A DNA stretch of 64,000 nt from Hevea brasiliensis (lineage: Eukaryota > Streptophyta > Magnoliopsida > Malpighiales > Euphorbiaceae). Both the position numbers and the translations under genes were made by a program. This document shows positions 55,767 to 64,000 of this stretch, one piece after another. The notes beneath the pieces were generated by a model. It did no database searches. It saw only the letters and a program-made list of their open reading frames with translations, and was not told the DNA's origin. Position 1 is the stretch's first letter; every line of letters begins with the position of its first letter. The stretch lies in contig NC_079496.1 of the NCBI RefSeq assembly GCF_030052815.1, positions 81,519,652 to 81,583,651 of the forward strand, written 5' to 3'.

Positions 55767-56460
55767 ATGGAAACCACAAATACTCATTCTTCAGAAAGGC
55801 AATCCATAGACTCTACACCATTTGTTCGTGGATAGACGAATCCTACATGGGCTCATTTTTCTGAAAGTTGTGCTCCTAAAGGGAAAATGGTTTTCTCTTG
55901 CCTCTATTTTGAAACTTCATATTAAGGTGGCGGAATTAATAGGATGAAGTATTGCATTACTGGGATTCAAGGTCAAATAATTGCATGCAAAAAAGTTCCT
56001 CATGATGTTCGTGTTAAAATGCAAGACTATCTTAAGTAAAATGAAAGAATAAAAAATGGCTTACAAGCGAGTGTATGGGGACGATGACAATGATCCTTCA
56101 CAAGCCATGGAGGAGGAAGAAGTACAAGAGATACAACCATTAAAGAAAAAAATTTGTTGATAAATGTTTTGCTCCTAAAACATCTTTACGTTCTCAACCA
56201 TGTCTTAAAAGTGTTTTGTCGCAAAGAAGCAATATGGAGGGTGCACATGGCTATGGCTAGATGGTTTTATGATGCTTGTATTCCATTCAATGCATTACAA
56301 TCACCATATTTTTAACTTACATTGGATGCTGTTGTAGCAATGGTCTTTGATTTAAAGGTCCATCTTATCATGAAATGCGGGTTGATTTATTAAGAGATTG
56401 TAAGAAAGAATATGATTTACTTATTGAGAATTATAGAAGTAATTGGGCGAACACTAGATG
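55767..56460 (+). pseudogene. hAT transposase pseudogene, N-terminal part
   Basis: From the ATG at 55767: METTNTHSSERQSIDSTPFV, then TNPTWAHFSESCAPKGKMVFSC, which fits the start of a BED zinc finger, and GGINRMKYCITGIQGQIIACKKVPHDVRVKM, the family's GGIxRxKxHLAGxxGxVxPCKKVPxDVR block with the His replaced by Tyr. Around 56240-56455, AMARWFYDACIPFNALQSPYF, SYHEMRVDLLRDCKKE and NYRSNWANTRC match the DUF659 domain of plant hAT transposases. Stops and frameshifts are scattered. Interrupted at 56460 by a solo-LTR-like repeat and resumed at 60112. Confidence 0.8.
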
Positions 56461-59400
56461 TGTAACGCCCTCACTTTAGATAGTTTGTACATTCTACTGT
56501 TTCTGTGACTAATGTCTGACCGGACAGCTAGAATATTTGGAACTATATTTAGACTAGAGTAAGGAGTAATAAATAATTGAAATAATGGTAAGAAAAATTT
56601 AGGAAAAATTTTAGAAATGAAATACAACAAAGTTAAATGAGCCGGTGCCCCGGCGATGGGTGACCTAACGGGAAGCGACTGTAAAGACAGTTGTCAACCT
56701 TACACCCGTGAAGAAACCTTGTGAAATAATTTCTGGGACTCCAGAGAAGCGTCATTGAGGTTTCGATGGCATTAGAATGCCAAGAAAATATTAAGAAAAT
56801 TTTATTTATCGGTACAGACAATTTTAGTCTGTTAAGCTAAACGAAGGGCAATTTGGTCATTTCACCTTCAGAGAGAATTTTTGACCAACTTGTCCATTTA
56901 TGTAAGTGAATTATATGACATAAAATATGAACAAAAATTAATGAAAATTAAATTGAAAATGAGTAGAAAAGAAAAGAAAAGAAAATAAATTAAAATGGGA
57001 TTTATGACATCACTATGATGTCATTTAAAAAGCTCTATCCAATCGCCATTTGACAAACTAATAGAAAGGGATAAAAATGAATAAAGATGAGATAAAAAAA
57101 ATAAATAAATCAGCTGCCTTCTTTACCATAGGCAGCCGAACCAAAGAGAAAGAGAGAGAGAGAAGAGAGAAACCTCCATTGAAGCACACTTCAAGCTTGT
57201 GTTCTACCCCCAAAACCACCTCAAAACCCTAGCTCCCCTTCATAAAAATTTATCCTCACACCTAGAGCAAGACTTGGACAGCAACAAGAAAGAGAAAAAG
57301 TAAAGTTTTCAAGCCTTAGGAATTGGCTAAGTCAAGGTTAGTGCTACTTATTCCATAAATCCTTGAGTTTACTTTTTGTAGATTATGAATTGAGTGTTAA
57401 TTTGGAAGAAAGAAACAAATTATGTATGTATGAAAAACCCCCAATTTCGACAGCCTAGGCTACTTTAGGGTTTCAATGATTCAAGTAAATTATAGTTGTG
57501 AATTGAGGCAATTGAACATGAAATTGATGATTAGAACATTTGATTGTATGTTGTTTGAGTAAATTGGAATTTTGGAGTAGGGTTTGGGGGCAAAAATTAG
57601 GGTTTTAATTATGTGTTCATGAATGGAAGTCCTAATGGTCAATTAGTGACCATTTGGCTATATTTGATGAGGAATTGAAGTGATTTATGCCAATGAAATT
57701 GAGGTTATGTATGCTGCCTTAGGTGACCTATAGGGCTAGATGTGAGTCCAGCAGGCTTGGGCAGCGGTAACTTGAGTGGTGTAGGTTCAATTGGTGCAAG
57801 GTTAATTGGACATGAAACTAGACATATAATGGCACAACTTTGATGAAGGAACCCTGCCCAAAAAACCAACTTAGAATGACCTAAATATTGACCAAATCTG
57901 GGTAACCAATTCTGGACCTGGTAAAAGTGACCAAATAAATATTGTTTGTTCATTTGGCCATAACTCAGTGTAGAAATATCCAATTGACATGAATTTTATA
58001 TCAATGGAAATCTTAGACAATTTAGAACAACTTTCATGAAGAATACAAGCCCAAATTTTGACCATAACCCATCCGAAATGCTAGCCAAAGTCAGGACCCC
58101 TAACCTGCCAGAACCAGTTTTGCCTAGAAATTCTGGGTAGAGACTAATCCGCCCAGTTATGGTAATTTGGCCATAACTTGACCTACAAAACTCCAAATGG
58201 AGTGATTCAAAAAGAGAATTAAAGAAGACACATAAAGGAACAACTTTGATGAAGAAAAGTTTATCAAATTCTCACGGTAGCTTAGACCAATAGAACAGTA
58301 AACATAGAACACAAAAACTAAATTTTTGAAAATACTTTTAGGAGGCTTTGAATTGTAATTGGCAATCAATGCCAACAAATTTAGAACCCAAAGTGTGGTA
58401 TAATTATGTATCAAACATTTGTATACACATTATTTATAAAAAAGTCAACAATTTGAGTGAATAGTAATGTGTGAATAGTAACCCCAAAGACATAAGAAAT
58501 AATAATGGAAATTAATACCTTGCATAATTAATGGCATATGAGAAACAAGAAGAATGTTTTGAGTATAATGGTTTATGAAAACTATTGTTGTGAATTTTGA
58601 TGAATATGAGTGATATAATGAATGTATAAATTATGATGAATGCATAGTTTATGTGTAATTATATTTTAGAAATTTATACTTCTGCTAGTAATAAAAATTA
58701 AAACGTTATAAATTATAATTGGAACATATAATGAAATAATGATACTTATGAACTCTTAAAGGTACTAATGTGCCCATGTATTGCCTAGATATGTGTGTCA
58801 GATTGGAGAGATTGACATGCCAATAGGGTATTATTTTAGCAGTACTGCGTAAGGCTTTATGCCTGTATTTATGACTTTATGCTTGCACTCATGGCTTTTA
58901 TGCCCGATTACTTTTTATCATGGCTTTTAGCCATACTGATATGTTATCATGGCTTTTAGCCATACTAATTGGATACGTTGTTGACGTTCCGTATTTCACG
59001 TCCCATGGTATGATAGCCCGAGGCACCACGGTGCCCAGTGCCTACGACCCGCTTATCCAGTTTAGTCAGCCTATCATAGGTTACTTGGGCAGTGAAATTT
59101 GTTAAGAATAATGTGAATTAAATGAATGAATAATAAAGAAACTATAATTAGTTTTAAAATTTTATTTACTATGCAATGATTCAAAATACCTAGAAATAAA
59201 TTAGTGAAATGATAAGAAGATTTGCAAAAGAAGTAGAACGTAAATAAATATTACAAATGCATCTCTCATAATAAATTAAGACTAAATTTAATATTGTTAA
59301 ATAATTGAATGTTGTATATATTATTACTGTAAAGTTTATACACTAAGAATTTTCAAAGAATGACAAATTAGGATAACCGATAATTAATATTAGAAATCTC

Positions 59401-60111
59401 ACACGAAATTAAATTAATTCTTGAGCATCCAAATGTTGCTTCGGTTTTATCTTCGTTGTATATTATTTTCTTTGTTATATTATTGCACCACTAAGCAGCA
59501 ATGCTTAGCGCGATGGATTGTTTCCTTCGCGCAGGTACTGATGATAAAATCTAGTGGATATTAGACTGGGATTTTGGAGTTCTGATCTGCAGAGTGTTCA
59601 AGGTTGTTACCTACTCAGCAATGCATGTAGATAGGGCCCATATAGATCATATTTTGTATTTTGTATAAAACACTTAGATATTGTATTATAATATAGATTA
59701 TGAACAGGTAATTAATACGAATGTGATGTAAATTAATAAATTAGCTTTTTAATATGTAATTAATTTATATATCATGTAAATTATGAAATTATGTAATTAT
59801 TTTATAAATTATGTAAATTAATGAAATTTGAAAATTTTGCTTATGTGATTTTAGCATAGATGATGTATGGAATAATGAGATTATTATTGTAAATATATTA
59901 TCGAAAATTTCAAGCAGGTGAATAGTAAAATACGCCAAATGGTAATAGAAACAGGGGAAACTCCGCTGGTTTCTCCTTAGAAAAATAATTAATATTAAAA
60001 TATAACGAGAACAAATTATTAAAAGAATAAAGTAAGATAAGATAGGGTGCTCCGACACTGAGTGTAACATGTCTTGCTTGGCTACACTGTAGATGGGTAA
60101 GGAGTGTCACA
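56461..60111 (+). mobile_element. Large solo-LTR-like repeat, plus orientation, inside the hAT gene
   Basis: 3651 bp from TGTAACGCCCTCAC to GGAGTGTCACA, i.e. TG...CA ends of the TGTAACACCC class. AGATG before (56456-56460) and GGATG after (60112-60116) give a 5-bp TSD with one mismatch, and the hAT reading continues across (NTRC|TIMANGW). No coding frame. It holds a (GA)n run near 57147-57170 and repeated GGCTTTTAGCCATACT units (58922-58965). A solo LTR of a gypsy element is the simplest reading; internal domains are absent. Confidence 0.65.
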
Positions 60112-60183
60112 GGATGCACAATAATGGCTAATGGGTGGATTGAAGAAAAATAAAGAACATAGATTAACTTTTTAGTGTATTGT
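60112..60183 (+). pseudogene. hAT transposase pseudogene, DUF659 fragment
   Basis: Seventy-two bases between the two large repeats read CTIMANGWIEEK.RT.INF, matching the conserved CTIMADGWTDRKGRTLINF block of plant hAT transposases and continuing directly from 56460. Two stops are present. The rest of the gene is not seen. Confidence 0.75.
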
Positions 60184-63100
60184 TGTAACACCCCTTACCC
60201 GATCTACAGTGTAGTCAAGCAAGGAATGCCACGTTTTGTGTCGGAGCACCTTTCTTAACTTATTCCATTCATTTTCCATTTTAAGTTCACATTGATTTAA
60301 AATCAAATTATTTTTAAGCGGAGAAATTGTCAGAGTTTCTCCTGTTTTATTGATATTTAACCTGCTAAAATATTCACCTATTTAAAAATTCAACACAACA
60401 ATTTCTATAATTTCAATTCATAATCTCTTGTTCATCCATATCCATTTTCATCACAATCTATATCATTAAACATTCATTTAATTCATTTACAAAAATACAT
60501 ATTGATTTACAACTCAAAATTTAATTTACAACTATGTATCTAATTACAAGTACATAATCATGCAGGTAAGGGCCCTTGCATTATACCAAAATAGTGAGTG
60601 GAGGTGACAGCAACTACTGCAGATCAGGCTCCAATAACCTCTGTCCAACTCTACTGTGCTTTATCTCTAGTACCTATGCAAGGAAAATTCATCGCGCTAA
60701 GCATTTCTGCTTAGTGGTGCAATAATATAATGAAAGTAGAATATATAACAAAAGTAAACATTTCATATTTGTAGTAACATAAAAGAGATACAATTTCAAT
60801 TAATTATGAGTTATTTCACATTTTGTTGCTCTTTAGAAGCAATAGTTTTGTTTGAGATCTTTTCCATTCATTTGTTTATCATTCAACCCTCTTAACTCTT
60901 TTCAATGCACAAGCAACCTATAACAGAACTAACTGGACTGGATATGATAGTTTTACTAGCACTGGGTACTCGGTACCTCGGGCAGTCATACCATCGGTCA
61001 CATAGTGTCTACCCGGTATGCAATATAATGGCATATAAGCCAAAATAATCACAGATGTAGAAAGCTCATAACAAGCACTAGACACTCGGTGCCTCGGGCC
61101 GTCATACCATTGGATATATAAATGTTTATCAAGTATGCAATAAAATCGAGCTTAAAAGCCATAGGCAGTACTGCTAAACTCATCCCTTCTTGGCATACCA
61201 ATCTATCCAACCCATAAGCAAATGTCTAGGTATACATTGACAATTTAACATATTAAATCAATCAATGTTCTTATTATCTCATCACATGTATCATTCCAAT
61301 CATAGTGGGTACATAAGTCCCAATCACATATTCACATAGTATACATGTTCATCAAACCATTAATGTTACATATAAATTATAATTCAAGTCACTTTTGACT
61401 GTTTCATGAATTTTCAAAATTGGTACTTTAACTTCCCCCATAAATTTGGCCAAGATGCAGAATCAATTTGGCCATGCTTTTTCCATGAAAGTTGTAGGTT
61501 TATGTCTTATGTTTAAATTGGCTTTGGAATTACTGAATTTGCATTTTTGTAGCTCAAGTTATTGCCATTTAACCAAAACTGGTCCAATGACCAATTTCGG
61601 TTTCAAGTCTGTCTAGAACATGGCAGGTTTCTGGAACTAGTTTGTCAAGCCATTTTGGATAGGTTACAGTGATAATTTGACTCCATGTTCTTCATATGAA
61701 TTGTTCCCCTGTGTCTCAAGGTTACACAAGTTCAAGAATCACTCAATATTCAGTTTTTTAGAGTGAGTTATGGCTGATTGATCAACCCTTACTCACGGAT
61801 ACAATTTCCTGCAGTTTCCAGGTTTCTAGGTTTTTAGGTCAATTTTGCACTTAATATTCAGGTGTCTTACACCCAGAATTTGAGCAAGGTCTCTAGAATA
61901 AAGTTGTAGGCCTATGTCTTAGGTTTGCATATCATTTTAAATCATCTCATTTAGAGTTATATACTGAAATTTATGCCCTAAATATCACACGGAGGTCAAA
62001 TGGCAATTTGCTGGAATCTCAATAAATACAAGTTTTAGTGTTTAGCACTTGTCCTAGCAATTCGACCCATTTGCCCTAGGATTAAAACACAAAAGTTGTA
62101 GCTATGTGTCTTAGCTTTAATTTGATTTAATTTCACTTTAATTGGTGTCGTGTAGCTCAACTTATGGCCAATTAACCATACTAGACTCAAGCTGTCCAGA
62201 ATTTGCATCACTACACAACTCCCCTTTCCATTAACCTATTTGATATCCTCTTAACATACTCCAACAATTAACACATCCAAGAGTTATATATACACTCGAT
62301 TGCATCGATTAGAGCATAAATAAGATAATCCTTAATTATACCAAACCCTAGCTAAATTTCTTAGAACTTCAAAATCAAGAAGAAATCATAGCATTAACCT
62401 TGTTCCTTAGGTTCCAACAACCTTCAATCACTCTTCAATTAACTCAAACTTCACTTCCCCTTGTTGAACTACTTCTTGGCTGAATTCCCTTGCTTTCTAA
62501 ACTCCCAAATTTTTGTGATTTCTTAGGAGTTTTCTTCAATTCAATGTTGAATTTGGTGGTTTCAATTGATTTCCTAAAGAAATCATGGAAGAAACCTAGG
62601 GTTTCAAGCTTAATTTGGTGTGTTAATGGAAGAAAATATAAGAAAGAAAGAGAGAGAGAGAGAGAGCAAGGATGGACGGGAAACAAAGGAAGAAGATTAT
62701 TGAAAATTTGCTCAAGTATTGATTTATATATTAATTTAATGTTCAATGGAAAATTTGTAAATAAGTAGAATGATAATTTTGTAATTATTTTGAAGTTTAT
62801 AATCATTAAATTTGACTTTATTAATAATTATATTAAATTGCCATAATCTCAATTAATTAAATTAATCTAGCTTCATTCAATTAATAACTCTCATTTTTTA
62901 TCAATATTGGACTTTTAAATTTAATTAACCAAATTTTGTTATTACCCGGTTAATGTTCATTTTTTCTATAATACTCGATAACTCCTTATCTTCCTCTGCT
63001 TTATGCTTATTTCTTTTCATTTTCTTGACTTATTAATTCATAGAAATGCCCTTAATTAAGTCTTCATTAAGAGTTTTATAGGGTTCTACTTGAATTTATG

Positions 63101-63189
63101 ACAACCGGACTCATAGTCACTTCCTAGTGAGGTTACCCATCGCTGGGGCTTACGCTCATTTAACCAATTCCTATTTTACTTGTTTTATT
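60184..63189 (-). mobile_element. Related large solo-LTR-like repeat, minus orientation, truncated
   Basis: Begins TGTAACACCCCTTACC, the inverted counterpart of the end at 60060-60111 (GGTGCTCCGACAC, GCTTGGCTACACTGTAGAT). Other shared blocks in inverse order: AGCACTGGGTACTCGGTACCTCGGGC near 60958, GCGCTAAGCATTTCTGCTTAGTGG near 60694, and CATCGCTGGGGCTTACGCTCATTT near 63139, matching 59010-59040, 59493-59512 and 56634-56665. It is diverged from the plus copy. Its outer end is replaced at about 63190 by another repeat, so its TSD cannot be tested. Confidence 0.65.
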
Positions 63190-64000
63190 TGTTAGTAGCA
63201 TGCCCTAGAGCATATCATTTTATATGTATCTTGTACATATTTTATTAATAAAAGGCAATTTCACTTTTTCGTTTACGTAATGTATTTATGTTGTAATAGA
63301 AAAGGTCCATTGATATTTTGTTAGAAATTCTATTTTTAAGTTGTTAAGAATATGAGTGACATTATTTCTAGCACAAAGTATCATAAATTGGTTTAAAATC
63401 GAGGATACTTCACACAGGACATGACTTATCCAGAAAGATTGTAATCATGTTTGTTCCCAAGGTATTTATATGAGATAAGAATAAGATGGAGTGGTGAGTC
63501 TCATGCCACATAACAAACATGATAGGCACTTATACATGATAAGTAGGCCGAAGCAGTGACGCTTATGACAAGCACATGGAGTTTACTCTTGTCAATGCAT
63601 TGTCTTATATCATATCAGTGCATAAAATCTTTAGACTTGAGATAATACAGTTATCTTGTATATAGGTGGTTTGAGTTTGATACTGCTTTCATACTTGTAC
63701 TGTGTATGGGCATTTGTTGGCTCCTACTAGTTATATATATGGAGATAGGTGTTGATCAAGATGGAATATGTTACCCTAAGTAAATAGGGATTGATGGTTG
63801 TTGAATCCACCAAAAATTAAATTAACTGAAATTACCAGTAATAAAATATTTTCTGCAGTAAGTGGTAATCCCAATCGAACCCTAGAGACTGAGTTACTAA
63901 ATTTCATGCACTTGTGTAACAGAAAAAGAATAAAGGTTCGGGGGTTGGGGGGGGGGGGGGAGAAGAGGTTGTAACACAAAATCAAGTTCAGAAATTAAAG
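63190..64000. mobile_element. Non-coding LTR-like repeat running off the window
   Basis: Starts TGTTAGTAGCATGCCCTAGAG with AATAAAAGGC-type sequence, a start style of long plant copia LTRs. No protein domain is visible to the end. A run of 14 G occupies 63947-63960. Family and orientation are undecided because only one end is in view. Confidence 0.4.

Noticed and set aside
62490..62768. Candidate small protein with a REREREREQ run
   Set aside because: Caused by a (GA)n microsatellite in a non-coding repeat.

Overview
The window is nuclear DNA of a flowering plant, most likely a eudicot. Plant-type Ty1/copia and Ty3/gypsy retrotransposons fill it, most use the initiator-Met-tRNA primer-binding motif TGGTATCAGAGC, and the one host gene has spliceosomal introns and encodes a plant FAM135/ZW18-type serine esterase. 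I cannot name the species. There is no sign of bacterial genes, CRISPR arrays, rRNA or tRNA genes.

The window reads as two stacks of nested insertions plus a transposon-rich 3' flank. Stack 1 (1-18020): an old minus-strand copia element (Copia-B) starts left of the window. Its 5' leader is split by a gag-only, large-LTR element (4309-17587, minus). That element is split twice by one short-LTR copia family (Copia-A): copy A1 at 4871-7487 in its 3' LTR and copy C at 10158-14855 in its gag. Matching target-site duplications (TSDs) support both Copia-A events. Bases 18021-19435 hold gypsy and copia scraps and intron-like sequence.

Stack 2 (19436-52189) is the host gene on the + strand. Nine coding exons are recognisable; earlier exons are not seen. 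The intron between exons 19782-19915 and 47531-47720 is about 27.6 kb because an old plus-strand copia (Copia-C, 20647-47050) lies in it. Copia-C received Copia-A copy D (22121-26831, TSD GGTGG) and a Ty3/gypsy element (27815-44571, TSD ATGAT). The gypsy in turn received Copia-A copies E (30433-35274, TSD GATAG) and F (38799-43977, TSD GTGTC). The exons on both sides still join in one frame, with the GHSIG nucleophile motif intact. Later introns carry (TA)n tracts and a Mutator-like MITE.

The 3' flank (52190-64000) has a decayed gypsy RNase H/integrase scrap and a hAT transposase pseudogene. Two related large solo-LTR-like repeats in opposite orientation split the hAT gene, and another non-coding LTR-like repeat runs off the right edge.

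No element here looks fully intact. I found no new molecular system. The most unusual signals are these. The Copia-A copies with identical LTRs have the most shattered coding regions, with small lesions concentrated at CAG/CTG trinucleotides. The gag-only element keeps a continuous frame on both sides of its insertion. The host gene appears to tolerate three levels of nested transposons in one intron.
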